From positions 1 through 64,000 of the forward strand of contig CAWIGL010000003.1 of assembly GCA_963835595.1 (NCBI GenBank): a DNA stretch of 64,000 bases. Direction: 5' to 3'. Position numbers and translations under genes: made by a program. Shown one piece after another: positions 17,701-26,996 of this stretch. The DNA is from CAWEPK01 sp963835595. GTDB lineage: Bacteria; Desulfobacterota; Syntrophorhabdia; Syntrophorhabdales; WCHB1-27. Below the pieces are notes generated by a model, which had not been told where the DNA came from, searched no databases, and was given only the letters and a program-made list of their open reading frames with translations. How positions within the stretch are numbered: the stretch's first letter is position 1; each line of letters begins with the position of its first letter.

Positions 17701-19791
17701 ATGAAGAAGTACGAAACGGAGACCATAAGGAACCTGGGGATGTTTTCGCACGGGGGCGAGGGCAAGACGAGCATCGTCGAGGCCATGCTTTTCCTGGCCG
17801 GCGAGAACACGAGGCTGGGCAGGGTTGACGAAGGCACGTCGCTCATGGACTACGAGCCCGAGGAGATAGAGCGGAAGGCGACCATATCCTCCACGCTCGC
17901 CTGTTTCGACTGGAACAAGTACAAGATCAATCTCCTCGACACCCCTGGGGACGACAACTTCATTTACGACGCCAAGCTCTGCATAAGGGTCGTGGACGGG
18001 GCGGTCATCGTCGTCAGCGCCGTGTCGGGGGTGCGGGTGCAGACGGAAAAGGTATGGGAGTACGCGAACGAGTTCTCCGTCCCCGTCAGCTTCTTCATCA
18101 ACAAGATGGACAGGGAGCGGGCCGACTTTGCGAAGACCGTCGAGGACCTGCGAAAGAATTTCACCGACATGAACATAGTCGTTGTCCAGTTGCCGATAGG
18201 CGGCGAGGAGAGCTTCAAGGGCGTCATCGACCTCATCTCGATGAAGGCGTATATCTACAAGGACGACCTTTCCGGCGCCTTCGAGCGCGTCGATATCCCC
18301 GCCGACCTTGCGGCGGACGCGGCGAGCTACAGGGAGAAGCTGATAGAGTCCGCCGTAGAGATGGACGACGCCGTGATGGAGCGGTATCTCAACGGCGAGG
18401 AGATCAAGGACGAGGAGATCGAGGCGTGCCTTAAAGGGGGCATCTGGGGCCGCAAGCTCGCGCCCGTCATGGTGGGGGCCGCCGGGAAGAACATGGGCAT
18501 CCAGCCGCTCCTCGACAACCTGGTGCGCTATTTCCCCCACCCCTTATACGTCGGCAAGGTGGAGGGCGCAGCGCCGGCATCGGGCAAGCCTATAACCAGG
18601 AAGATGGCGCCGAACGAGCCGTTTTCAGCCTTTGTGTTCAAGACGATCACCGACCCCTTCGCGGGCAAGCTGACCCTCTTCAAGGTCTATTCGGGCGAGC
18701 TCCACCCTGACAGCGTAGTCCTGAACGTCAAGAAGGACGAAAAGGAAAGGATAGGCCAGATATTCTACCTGGTGGGCAAGAAGCAGAAGCCCGCCGGCTT
18801 CGTCTCCGTCGGCGACATCGCGGCGGTCGCCAAGCTGAAGGAGGCGGCCACGGGCGATACGCTCTGCGACGACAAATCGCCAATCGCATACCCGGAGGTC
18901 GCGCTCCCTTCGCCGCTCATCTCGTTCTCCCTCCATCCGAAGTCGAAGGGCGACGAGGACAAGCTCAACACGTCCCTGGGGCGGCTCATCGAGGAAGACC
19001 CGAGCATCAGGTATTCCCGCGAGGAGCAGACGAAGGAGTTCATTATCAGCGGCATGGGGCAGATACATATAGAAGTCCTCGTGGCGAGGATGAAGAGGAA
19101 GTTCGGCGTGGACGTGGAGCTGCGCGAGCCGAAGGTGCCTTACAAGGAGACGATAAAGGGGCGCACGAAGGTGCAGGGCAAGTACAAGAGGCAGTCCGGC
19201 GGCCGCGGCCAGTATGGCGACTGTTGGCTGGAGCTGGAGCCTTTGGCCCACGGCGCTGGATTCGAGTTCGTGGACAAGATAGTGGGCGGGGTCATCCCCA
19301 GGCAGTACATCCCCTCGGTCGAGAAAGGCATCGTGGAGGCGATGGAGCACGGGATACTCGCGGGCTACCCGACGACCGACTTCAGGGCCACGGTGTACGA
19401 CGGCTCCTATCACGAGGTCGATTCCTCCGATATGGCGTTCAAGATCGCGGCCTCGATGGGATTCAAGAAGGGCATGGAGCAGTCGCAGCCGACGCTCCTT
19501 GAGCCGATCATGAAGGTGGAGGTGATCGTGCCGGAGGAGTCCGTGGGCGACATCATGGGCGACATGAACGCGAGGCGCGGGAAGATCATGGGCGTAGAGG
19601 CGAAGGGGAACAACCAGATCGTGAAGGCGGTCGTGCCTATGGCGGAGATGCTCAAGTATGCGCCCGATTTGCGGTCGATGACAGGCGGCCGGGGGACGTT
19701 CACGATGGAGTTCTCCCATTATGAAGAGGTGCCGGCGCATATAGCGCCGAAGATAATAGAGCAGGTCAACCGCGAAGCCGCTGAGAAGTAG
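17701..19791 (+). CDS. fusA: elongation factor G-like GTPase (EF-G-2 type)
   Basis: A 696-aa five-domain translational GTPase. The G1 motif is FSHGGEGKTSIVEA instead of the AHIDAGKTTTTE of canonical EF-G; G3 is DTPGDDNF and G4 is NKMD. This pattern marks the EF-G-2/EF-G-like subgroup, a paralogue often present beside the main fusA and of less certain function (translocation or a stress-related role). Domain IV carries the GRGQYGDCWLELEP segment. ATG at 17701 is preceded by AAAGGAG. It is monocistronic and followed eight to twelve bases later by repeat family B. Confidence 0.9.
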   Translation: MKKYETETIRNLGMFSHGGEGKTSIVEAMLFLAGENTRLGRVDEGTSLMDYEPEEIERKATISSTLACFDWNKYKINLLDTPGDDNFIYDAKLCIRVVDGAVIVVSAVSGVRVQTEKVWEYANEFSVPVSFFINKMDRERADFAKTVEDLRKNFTDMNIVVVQLPIGGEESFKGVIDLISMKAYIYKDDLSGAFERVDIPADLAADAASYREKLIESAVEMDDAVMERYLNGEEIKDEEIEACLKGGIWGRKLAPVMVGAAGKNMGIQPLLDNLVRYFPHPLYVGKVEGAAPASGKPITRKMAPNEPFSAFVFKTITDPFAGKLTLFKVYSGELHPDSVVLNVKKDEKERIGQIFYLVGKKQKPAGFVSVGDIAAVAKLKEAATGDTLCDDKSPIAYPEVALPSPLISFSLHPKSKGDEDKLNTSLGRLIEEDPSIRYSREEQTKEFIISGMGQIHIEVLVARMKRKFGVDVELREPKVPYKETIKGRTKVQGKYKRQSGGRGQYGDCWLELEPLAHGAGFEFVDKIVGGVIPRQYIPSVEKGIVEAMEHGILAGYPTTDFRATVYDGSYHEVDSSDMAFKIAASMGFKKGMEQSQPTLLEPIMKVEVIVPEESVGDIMGDMNARRGKIMGVEAKGNNQIVKAVVPMAEMLKYAPDLRSMTGGRGTFTMEFSHYEEVPAHIAPKIIEQVNREAAEK

Positions 19792-19803
19792 GGCGGGCGC
19801 CGG

Positions 19804-19929
19804 GGACCGGGCTCTTTTCGCGCCTAATGCGGGCGACTCGTCGGCGCGCGTCCTCACATACAGAAAAAGTATGCTGCGGCGCGCGCTTTCCTCGTCTACG
19901 CATTATTCATCGAAAATAGCTCCGGTCCT
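19804..19929 (+). repeat. intergenic repeat family B, copy 1
   Basis: It begins GGACCGGGCTCTTTTCG and ends CGAAAATAGCTCCGGTCC, which are near-perfect inverted repeats. The centre has CATAC-AGAAAAA-GTATG, where copy 3 has CGTAC-AGAAACA-GTACG: the outer pair changes from A-T to G-C with pairing kept. It lies 12 bases after the EF-G-like gene. Confidence 0.7.
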
Positions 19930-19985
19930 CGACGCCCGCCGGTGCGCACTTCATCCGGCCTTTCAAAAAGCTGGATTATGACGTT

Positions 19986-20429
19986 ATGAAAACCGTGATT
20001 CAGCGCGTAAAAGAAGCCAATGTAACGGTCGAGGGCAAGACTGTTGCGGAGATCGGTCCTGGGCTGGTGGTGCTTGTCGGCATCGGCCGGGAGGACACGG
20101 AGAAAGACCTGGACTGGATGGCAGAAAAGATCGTGAACCTGCGCATATTCGAGAGCGAGGAGGGGAAGATGGACCGCTCGCTCCTCGACACGAAAGGCGC
20201 GCTCCTTTTGGTCAGCCAGTTCACCCTCTACGGCGACTGCCGGAAGGGCCGCCGCCCGTCGTTCTCGGACGCGATGGAGGCGGACGCGGCGCGGCGGATG
20301 TTCGGCCTGTTCGTCGAGAAGGCGCGCCGCCTGGCCGGCCGTGTCGAGACGGGCGTCTTTCAGGCCGTGATGGACGTCCGTCTGGTCAACGACGGCCCCG
20401 TCACCTTGATCCTCGATTTAAAGCAGTAA
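19986..20429 (+). CDS. dtd: D-aminoacyl-tRNA deacylase
   Basis: Dtd hydrolyses D-amino acids from mischarged tRNA. The 147-aa protein has the SQFTLYGDCRKGRRPSF active-site segment (family SQFTL motif) and the C-terminal NDGPVTLIL (family NxGP cross-subunit motif); length is normal. Its last 29 bases overlap the convergent methyltransferase gene. Confidence 0.95.
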   Translation: MKTVIQRVKEANVTVEGKTVAEIGPGLVVLVGIGREDTEKDLDWMAEKIVNLRIFESEEGKMDRSLLDTKGALLLVSQFTLYGDCRKGRRPSFSDAMEADAARRMFGLFVEKARRLAGRVETGVFQAVMDVRLVNDGPVTLILDLKQ

Positions 20430-21114
20430 ACCACCACGTGCGCCGGGCATAGGAGGCATAGCCGGGCATGGCGCGGGCCAGCTTCGCTTCCTCCATGCGC
20501 GCCCGGAAGAGCTGGACGGCCAGGAACAGGAGGAATATAGCGACGTTCGCCGGTGTGAGGCGCAGGAGGGCTACGCTGCCGGCCGTTGCTATCTCGCCGA
20601 GGTAGACGGGGTGGCGCACATAGCGGTAAGGCCCGCCGGCCACGAGGCCCCTGACCTCCACCGTGACGCTGAAGGAGCGCCGGAGTGTCCATAGGCCCCA
20701 GACGGTGAGGGTGGTCCACGCGGTCATCCATGAGAAGAGGCCGATGAGTCTGGAGTGGTGACTCACGAAAAGACGTGACTCCGGGGAAAGAAGTAGGGCG
20801 AAAGGCAGCACTGCGCCTGCGATGGGGATGAGCACCTCGGCCGCGCCCCTCGACCGGACCAGGGGGTCCGCCCGCACCGCGTAGCTTACGATGAATACGA
20901 CGAATGTGAGCGTCTCGACGACCCAGAGCGGCTTGAAGAGGTAGGTCCCGTAAGACGCCGCGCGGTGCGCCAGAAAGACCAGGAGGATGCCGATGACTGC
21001 GCCCCGGAGCACGCGGTGCGGCCAGGGGGCCGGGAGGGAGCGCTCCAGGATGGCGAAGGGGTCGAAGAAGACCCCCGTAGTTTTTCGCGCATCGGGCATC
21101 GCCCAATTATGCAC
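20401..21114 (-). CDS. isoprenylcysteine carboxyl methyltransferase-like membrane protein
   Basis: A 237-aa integral membrane methyltransferase of the ICMT/PEMT superfamily. Five to six hydrophobic segments are visible. The SAM-binding signature is near residues 160-180: GPYRYVRHPVYLGE, matching the family RHPxY motif, followed by the C-terminal region MPGYASYARRTWW. The start is GTG at 21114; ATG at 21099 is an alternative with no better ribosome-binding site. In bacteria the substrate of such proteins is mostly unknown (lipids or small isoprenoids). It is convergent with dtd, overlapping by 29 bases. Confidence 0.85.
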   Translation of the reverse strand: MHNWAMPDARKTTGVFFDPFAILERSLPAPWPHRVLRGAVIGILLVFLAHRAASYGTYLFKPLWVVETLTFVVFIVSYAVRADPLVRSRGAAEVLIPIAGAVLPFALLLSPESRLFVSHHSRLIGLFSWMTAWTTLTVWGLWTLRRSFSVTVEVRGLVAGGPYRYVRHPVYLGEIATAGSVALLRLTPANVAIFLLFLAVQLFRARMEEAKLARAMPGYASYARRTWWFTALNRGSR

Positions 21115-21188
21115 GGGCGGCTCTGCCGTGTCAATACGGGTTTACAGCGTCCGGGGAGTCCAGGTCCCGGTTAAGGCGACGCAAGTGC

Positions 21189-22442
21189 CTATTTGGCTTC
21201 TTTCACTCTCTTCTCGTACCCCTCCCGGACCGCCTTCAGCTCGTCCGGCGTGCGGCATATCTGCTCGGCCTGGACGGCCTGGATGTTCTTCAGCACCGCG
21301 AACCCGTACTTGGCGCTCGCCACGGTCTCGCCCCAGACCACGTCCTCAACCACCGCGTGGTCCTGGGCCCGCATGATCTTCCAGCCTTCGGGTGTCTCCC
21401 AGGCCAGGGGCTCCTTCTCGACCGCCTTTATGATCTTTTCCGCGTCCGTGCTGCCCGCGCGCTCTGCCGCCGCCTTGATGAAATAGACCCCCGCGTAGGT
21501 CTCTTCCGCCATGTAGTCCGGCAGCTCCTTGAAGCGCTCCTGGTACGCCTTGACGAAGGCGCGGTTCATCGCGGAGTCGGGCGTCAGGAAGAAATAGCGG
21601 GCCGCGACGTAGATGCCTTCCGGCATCTGCTTGCCCATCGGGACGAGGGTTTCGAGGGCCGCGCCGTCAGGGAAGGCGAACTTTATCTTGTCGAACAGGC
21701 CGACCGCAAGGCCCTGTTTGATGAAATTGACCGCGTCCATGCCCCACAGGGGCGACCAGACGGCGTCAGGCTTGGCGTCCATGATCTTCTTTATGAACGC
21801 GCTGTAATCCTTCTCCATCAGCTTCGGCCAGAGGGCGTCCATGAACTCGACGTCGGGCCGCAGCTCCTTCAGCTTGGCCTTGAAGGCCGCCCAGGAATCC
21901 CATCCGTAATTATAGTTCGGCCCTATGCACATCCAGCGCTTGTAGGGCTTGTCCGCTACGAAGTACGCCCCCGACCGCGAGTGCATCATCGCGTTGCTCA
22001 TCGTGGCAAACCAGTAGGGGTTGAACATGGCGCCCGTCAGCGAATCGGCGGCTGCCTGGGTCATGACGAGAACTTTCTTGTACTGGGTTATAACGGGCGA
22101 GAGGGCCGCCGCCACCCCGCTCGACGTCGGACCGATCATAAAATCGACCTTGTCTTCTAGGATATACTTTTTTGCGATTGCGACGCCCAACGCCGGCTGC
22201 ATCTTTGAATCCGCCGTAAGGACAGCCACCTGGCGGCCTAATATGCCGCCCGATGCGTTGATCTCATCGACGGCGAGGCGCACCGCCTGGAAGCCGTGCT
22301 TTCCGTAGCCGCCCATAGGACCGGAATCGACGAACATCACGCCCAGTCTTATCGGCCCTCCCGCTGCCGCCGCTGTCCCGGCAAAAAGGGCGATGGCAAT
22401 GCAAACGACCGCTCCTGCAATCAACAGACCTTTCTTTCCCAT
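21189..22442 (-). CDS. branched-chain amino acid-type ABC transporter substrate-binding protein
   Basis: A 417-aa periplasmic binding protein of the LivJ/type I family. A clear signal peptide (residues 1-26, AGTAAAA) precedes IRLGVMFVDSGPMGGYG, the usual ligand-domain opening, and the motif IGPTSSGVAAALSPVITQ. No permease or ATPase genes are nearby, so it must use components encoded elsewhere or act as a sensor-type binding protein. Such orphan binding proteins in anaerobes often take aromatic or carboxylic acids rather than amino acids; the ligand here is unknown. Confidence 0.9.
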   Translation of the reverse strand: MGKKGLLIAGAVVCIAIALFAGTAAAAGGPIRLGVMFVDSGPMGGYGKHGFQAVRLAVDEINASGGILGRQVAVLTADSKMQPALGVAIAKKYILEDKVDFMIGPTSSGVAAALSPVITQYKKVLVMTQAAADSLTGAMFNPYWFATMSNAMMHSRSGAYFVADKPYKRWMCIGPNYNYGWDSWAAFKAKLKELRPDVEFMDALWPKLMEKDYSAFIKKIMDAKPDAVWSPLWGMDAVNFIKQGLAVGLFDKIKFAFPDGAALETLVPMGKQMPEGIYVAARYFFLTPDSAMNRAFVKAYQERFKELPDYMAEETYAGVYFIKAAAERAGSTDAEKIIKAVEKEPLAWETPEGWKIMRAQDHAVVEDVVWGETVASAKYGFAVLKNIQAVQAEQICRTPDELKAVREGYEKRVKEAK

Positions 22443-22571
22443 AATCTCCCCCCTTAGTTCTTCGTTGTAAACCGCCTAGAAGATACTATTGCACGAATCG
22501 GGAATAATTCAAAGAAAGATTTGAGGCATGCCGTGGCGGCGCGCCCCCCTACGCGACGCGGCTTCCTGATG

Positions 22572-22577
22572 TATAAT
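22572..22577 (+). promoter_or_regulatory. candidate -10 box immediately before a GTG start
   Basis: A perfect TATAAT ends six bases before the GTG at 22583, placing the predicted transcription start on the start codon. No -35 box stands out. The AAGGG between is too close to act as a ribosome-binding site, so leaderless translation is plausible. Confidence 0.4.
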
Positions 22578-22582
22578 AAGGG

Positions 22583-23116
22583 GTGGAAAAAATCATCGTC
22601 GATATAGACAACACACTCTGGGACCTCGCGCCCGTGCTTTACGAACGCCTGCGGGAAGTAAGCCCCGACGTGCCGCCGCCCGCGCAATGGCGCGCCTGGG
22701 ACTTCTGGCGCGCGTACATCGGACCTGAGAGCATCTACGACCTGCTTTACACCATACACCTTGAGCAGGAGCGATTCGCCCCTTACGAAGGGGCGGCGCA
22801 GTTCCTAGCGTCGCTCAGGGAGGCGGGGTTTTATATCGTCGTCGCGAGTCACAGGCGCCCCGGCGCCCTCAGGCCCACAGAGCGGTGGCTTCAAAAGAAC
22901 GGCCTTGCCTACGACAGCATCCACCTGAGCTACGACAAGACCGTGCTATTCAACGAATCCTGGGGCATCGTAGACGACAGCCCCGTGACGCTAGGGAAAG
23001 CCAGAGAATCAGGCATCGTAAGGACGGGACTTCTCAACCCCTGGAACGAGCGGGAGGACCATCCGCTGTTTTCAAGTTTGCCTCAGATCCTATCATACCT
23101 GCTTGAGCAGGTATAA
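22583..23116 (+). CDS. HAD-superfamily phosphatase, 5'(3')-nucleotidase-like
   Basis: A 177-aa haloacid dehalogenase-type hydrolase. Motif I is IIVDIDNTLWD (nucleophile and acid/base Asp), the Thr/Ser motif II region is VVASHRRP, and motif IV is GIVDDSPVT. The layout resembles deoxyribonucleotidases of the NT5C family, so dephosphorylation of nucleotides is a reasonable guess. It starts at GTG six bases after a TATAAT box and may be leaderless. Repeat family B follows 22 bases after its stop. Confidence 0.8.
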   Translation: MEKIIVDIDNTLWDLAPVLYERLREVSPDVPPPAQWRAWDFWRAYIGPESIYDLLYTIHLEQERFAPYEGAAQFLASLREAGFYIVVASHRRPGALRPTERWLQKNGLAYDSIHLSYDKTVLFNESWGIVDDSPVTLGKARESGIVRTGLLNPWNEREDHPLFSSLPQILSYLLEQV

Positions 23117-23138
23117 GAGTATCTGAGGGCGGCGGGGC

Positions 23139-23267
23139 GGGGGCCGTGATCCTTTCGCGCCTTTCACGTCGTTTTCTCGGCGCGCCTCCTCAATGTACTT
23201 CAACTGTACTATTTCGTCGGGCGCCTTCGAAAAGCAACGCGAAATCCATCGAAAACCTCCCGGCCCC
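23139..23267 (+). repeat. intergenic repeat family B, copy 2
   Basis: The ends GGGGGCCGTGATCCTTTCG and CGAAAACCTCCCGGCCCC form a long inverted repeat. Inside are GCGCCTTTCACGTCGTTTTC, GTAC-TTCAACT-GTAC and GGGCGCCTTCGAAAAGCAAC. It is about 80 percent alike, by eye, to the copies at 36565 and 60928. Confidence 0.75.
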
Positions 23268-23360
23268 GAAAAAGAATAGTGATTATTGATTCCAACACTC
23301 GCCATCAGGGGACACTTCCCAGAAGATAGCCTACCCATACTGTTAGCCCCTGGCTTTGAT

Positions 23361-24555
23361 TCATAAATCCACCAGAAAACTCTCACGGATCTTCGCAATC
23401 AGTTCCGCTGAAATTCCCTTAATACCCTCCAACCCGTCGACCGTTCGCTTGTCCCAAAAATGCTGCGCTATTTCCCATGCCAAAGAAGGATCAATTTCCA
23501 AAATCTCGGCAAACACTTGTCCGTCTTGGCCTTTGGGATCAATACGTTCAAAATGTGAGCTTCCCTGAGTCAGGTGTCTCAAATTTCGCAGTGTCGTATA
23601 CGATAGGTTTAGTCCGGTTGGCGTTACTAAAGATTGCAAAGGCCCTATTTGTCTTCTCAATTCCCTTATTTCCGACGTCAATCCGGCTATTGCTTTCTCA
23701 ACCTTCTTAGAGAATTCTTCTACTTCCGAATACTCAGGCCAAGTCCCGAGATGATCTTTTAGATTAATGTGAAAAATGTCCTTGACTCTTTGCTGTATTA
23801 CGGGGTTGAAGTATGAAACCCAAACGTCAAATTTGGTACATGCCTTGGAATCTTTCCCCAAGAGACTTGGTGACGTCCCATAAAGCACATGGTATCGCTT
23901 GCCAGGAGGAAAGTATTTAATTCCGTTGGAAATAATCGGGGGCTCTTTTGTCTTGTTCCCATGTCAGCCTTTCTGTGAATTCGAATGTGACATTCTCAGC
24001 CAGGACATCTCCAGGGTTTTCAATCACAAACATAACCGAAAAGCCGTGCCTGATTTCAACTTCAAAACGCGCTAACGGTCTTACAGATTTTGATCTCGCG
24101 CGTACATCAGATATTTCATAGTCCTCCATGGGTTCCGAGACGAAATTGTGCCGCTTGTAGTATCTCTTACGTGCTCTCTCTTGATGCGGAGCCCGGTAGC
24201 TCTTGGGTATGCTGATGCAGTAAACCGAATTGCTGGCGTCAAGTGGAATTTGCTGAATTTGTATTCCTTCGACCCTCGGCGATATATTGCTAAGTATTGT
24301 TTGCTCAATCCATTCTCTGGTAACGGTCGAGTTTGGGATTCCTTCGTCTACACGAACCGGGAGATGACCCGATTCTTCTATGCCGTAGATTATCATTCCG
24401 CCATCTGAATTTGCGAACGCGGACACATCCTTGGGTATTTCTTTTTGGCGAGCTTTCGATAAAGCATCACTTCGTTTGTAATCCAAATGAATACTTTCTT
24501 GCACTTGCTGCTGAATTAATAGCTCCAGGTCTTCGCGTTTGATAGGGGTGTTCAT
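23361..24555 (-). CDS. AlbA_2 (Schlafen-like) domain protein, frameshifted, low-GC
   Basis: The N-terminal half carries an AlbA_2/Schlafen-type divergent nucleic-acid-binding domain: ESIHLDYKR (20-28), AFANSDGGMIIYGIEE (46-61). Family members include bacterial transcriptional or defence-related proteins and the nuclease-like Schlafens. The middle reads in the next frame after a surplus base in the GGGGG run at 23938-23942. The C-terminal half has a coiled helix (VEEFSKKVEKAIAGLTSEI) and no domain I know. Joined length is about 398 aa. The gene is visibly AT-richer than its surroundings and stands alone, suggesting horizontal gain. An antiviral role is only a possibility. Confidence 0.75.
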
Positions 24556-24700
24556 AATTAGCACCACGTTTGGTCATTCTTTTGCTGCAAGCTGAACATC
24601 TTTCTTACGCATACTGCAAATTCGTTTTCATTTTACGAGGATCGGCCGTATCAGGTCAAGTAATATTGTCAGAAATCGCGCCAAAATGGATTTAATTTTA

Positions 24701-24706
24701 TATAAT
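24701..24706 (+). promoter_or_regulatory. candidate -10 box upstream of the structured region
   Basis: A perfect TATAAT within AT-rich DNA (TTTAATTTTATATAATGC). No good -35 hexamer is seen at 16-18 bases. It could drive the structured stretch at 24820-25042 and mnmG beyond. Confidence 0.4.
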
Positions 24707-24712
24707 GCTCTC

Positions 24713-25042
24713 TACGGCGTGACAATATGTGCTACGCGCATAATTCGGAACTTTATTCTTCTCGGCTACGGGGGCAGAAGAGTCCGCTGAAACACAGTTA
24801 GCAGGGCATCACTTCTTGGGGCAGCGGTCCGGCGAGGGGCAGGCCCGAAAGGGTAGGTTTGCTACTCGCCGGATCGGCGGCCTGAGGAAATTTCGATGAT
24901 AGACGCCGTGATCGAAGGGCCGCACACCGGAGCGTACGTTTTGGGGTACGTGAGGATGTTGCGGTCCTGAGAGACAGGCGTATGGCGCGAAATTAACCCG
25001 GCCGCCTATACGATCCGGCCTATGGATTTTTAAGGCCGGATC
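24713..25042 (+). ncRNA. candidate structured non-coding RNA or mnmG leader
   Basis: The 560 bases between the AlbA_2 gene and mnmG hold no convincing gene but many strong stems. TCCGGCGAG/CTCGCCGGA at 24828-24873 encloses a CCC-GAAA-GGG tetraloop hairpin (24844-24853). TTCGAT/ATCGAA spans 24892-24916. CCGCA/TGCGG (24920-24964) encloses CGTAC/GTACG (24933-24950). A ten-base perfect hairpin GATCCGGCCT/AGGCCGGATC lies at 25012-25042. I could not match it to RNase P, tmRNA, 6S or any riboswitch I know. Strand is assumed from the upstream TATAAT and from mnmG. Confidence 0.45.
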
Positions 25043-25119
25043 AGGTACACTCTTGAGGTAGCCGACTGGCAGGCTTAATCTCCGTTTGTCACCTCCTCCG
25101 TCTACCAAAGGGAATACGT

Positions 25120-26996
25120 ATGTATGACGTAATCGTGATCGGCGCGGGGCACGCGGGTTGCGAGGCTGCGCTCGCCGCCGGCCGGATGGGCGCAAATACG
25201 CTCCTTTTGACGATGAGCCTCGACAGGGTGGCCCACATGTCGTGCAACCCGGCAGTCGGCGGCGTAGGCAAAGGCCATCTCGTCAAGGAGATCGACGCCC
25301 TCGACGGGGCGATGGCCCGCGTCACCGACGAGACGGGCATCCAGTTCCGCACCCTCAACATGAGGAAGGGGCCGGCCGTCCGGGCAACCCGCGTCCAGGC
25401 GGACAAGGCCCGCTATTCCCTGGTGATGAAGAAAGTCCTGGAAAGTCAGCCCAACGTGCGCCTGCGGCAGGCTGCGGCCGAGCGGCTGATCTGCGAGGGC
25501 GGGCGCGCGGCGGGCGTGGAGACAGCCTGGGGAGAGCGCATCGAGGCCAGGTGCGTCGTCCTGACGACGGGCACGTTCTTAAACGGCCTCATCCACATAG
25601 GGTTCGACAACGCACCGGGCGGCAGGATGGGGGATGCGGCCTGCCACGGCCTTTCCGCGTCGCTTGCGAACTTAGGCTTTGAGCTCGGCAGGCTGAAGAC
25701 GGGCACGTGCCCGAGGATCGACGGCCGCACCATCGACTTCTCCGGCCTGACCGCGCAATACAGCGACGAGCCGGTGCGGCCCTTCTCCTTCCTCACAGAC
25801 CGCATCGACCGGGACCTCGCCGCCTGCTACGTCACCTATACGAACGAGCGGACCCACGACATCATCCGGTCCGCCCTGCCGCGCTCGCCCCTCTATGCGG
25901 GCAAGATAAAGGGGACCGGCGTCAGGTATTGCCCCTCGATAGAGGACAAGATCGTCCGGTTCGCCGAGCGGACGCGCCACCAGGTCTTCCTTGAGCCGGA
26001 AGGCGCAGACACGGTCGAATACTACCCGAACGGCCTCTCCACGAGCCTCCCCCTGGACGTCCAGATCGAGATGCTCCATACGATACCGGGGCTTGAGCGC
26101 GTCGAGATTACGAGGCCGGGCTACGCCATCGAGTACGACTTCGTCTACCCGACGCAGCTTTATCCGACGCTTGAGACGAAGCGCGTGGCGAACCTCTTCT
26201 GCGCTGGGCAGATCAACGGGACGACGGGCTACGAGGAGGCGGCGGCCCAGGGGCTTATCGCAGGCATCAATGCGGCGCTGAAGGCGCGCTGCGGCGGGTG
26301 CGCGGAGGCAGGGCAGGAGACCTTTATCCTCGGCAGGGACGAGGCGTACATGGGCGTCATGATCGACGATTTGGTCACGCGGGGCGTGGACGAGCCTTAC
26401 AGGATGTTCACGTCGCGCGCCGAGTACCGCCTTTTCTTAAGGGAAGACAACGCGGACCTTCGTCTCACGGAAAAGGGCCGTGCGGTCGGCGTCGTGTCGG
26501 ACGGGCGCGCGGCGGCCGTCAGGGAGAAGAAGGGTCGGATAGAGGCCCTCACCCGCCTTCTCGCCTCGACGAGGCTCCTGCCAACGAAAAGCGTGAACGG
26601 GCGGCTCGCGTCATTGGGCGTTGAGCCGATAAAGAACCCCACGACGCTCGAAGAGCTGCTCAGGAGGCCGGAGGTCTGCATGGCCGGGATCGCCGCCCTC
26701 GACGGCCGCCTGGGGGCCAACGGAAGCGAGATTGCTTATCAGGTGGAGTTGAATATAAAATATAGGGGCTATACGGACAGACAGAAGGAGATGGTCGAGA
26801 GGGCGAGGAGGCTTGAGGACAGGCTCATACCGGCCGGCATCGCCTACGAGGAGGTGTCCGGCCTGTCGCGGGAAGTGGTCGAAAAGCTCTCCAGGGTGCG
26901 CCCGCTCTCGCTCGGCCAGGCGGCCGTGTACCGGGCGTTACCCCGGCATCGGTGGCCGCGCTTCTCGTCCATTTCAAGAAGATGGGGACGCTGTGA
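25120..26996 (+). CDS. mnmG: MnmG, tRNA wobble-uridine modification enzyme, frameshifted near the end
   Basis: MnmG (GidA) with MnmE makes the carboxymethylaminomethyl group on U34 of tRNAs. The FAD-binding GAGHAGCEAA lies at residues 8-17, with the family blocks CNPAVGGVGKGHL and GQINGTTGYEEAAAQG. After RPLSLGQAA one C is missing in the CC at 26924-26925. The next frame continues VPGVTPASVAALLVHFKKMG to a stop at 26996, the normal C terminus, giving 625 aa. Read without correction the frame runs on to 27036 with unrelated residues. AAAGGGAA precedes ATG at 25120. Confidence 0.95.

Noticed and set aside
23361..23888. Separate 175-aa gene downstream of the AlbA_2 gene
   Set aside because: It has no start signal of its own, and the two frames join at a GGGGG run, so it is the C-terminal half of one gene.
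24820..25042. RNase P RNA, tmRNA, 6S RNA or a known riboswitch
   Set aside because: The GAGGAAAGTCC and ACAGAA blocks of RNase P, the tmRNA tag and tRNA-like ends, and the cores of cobalamin, TPP, SAM, FMN, lysine and c-di-GMP riboswitches are not visible.
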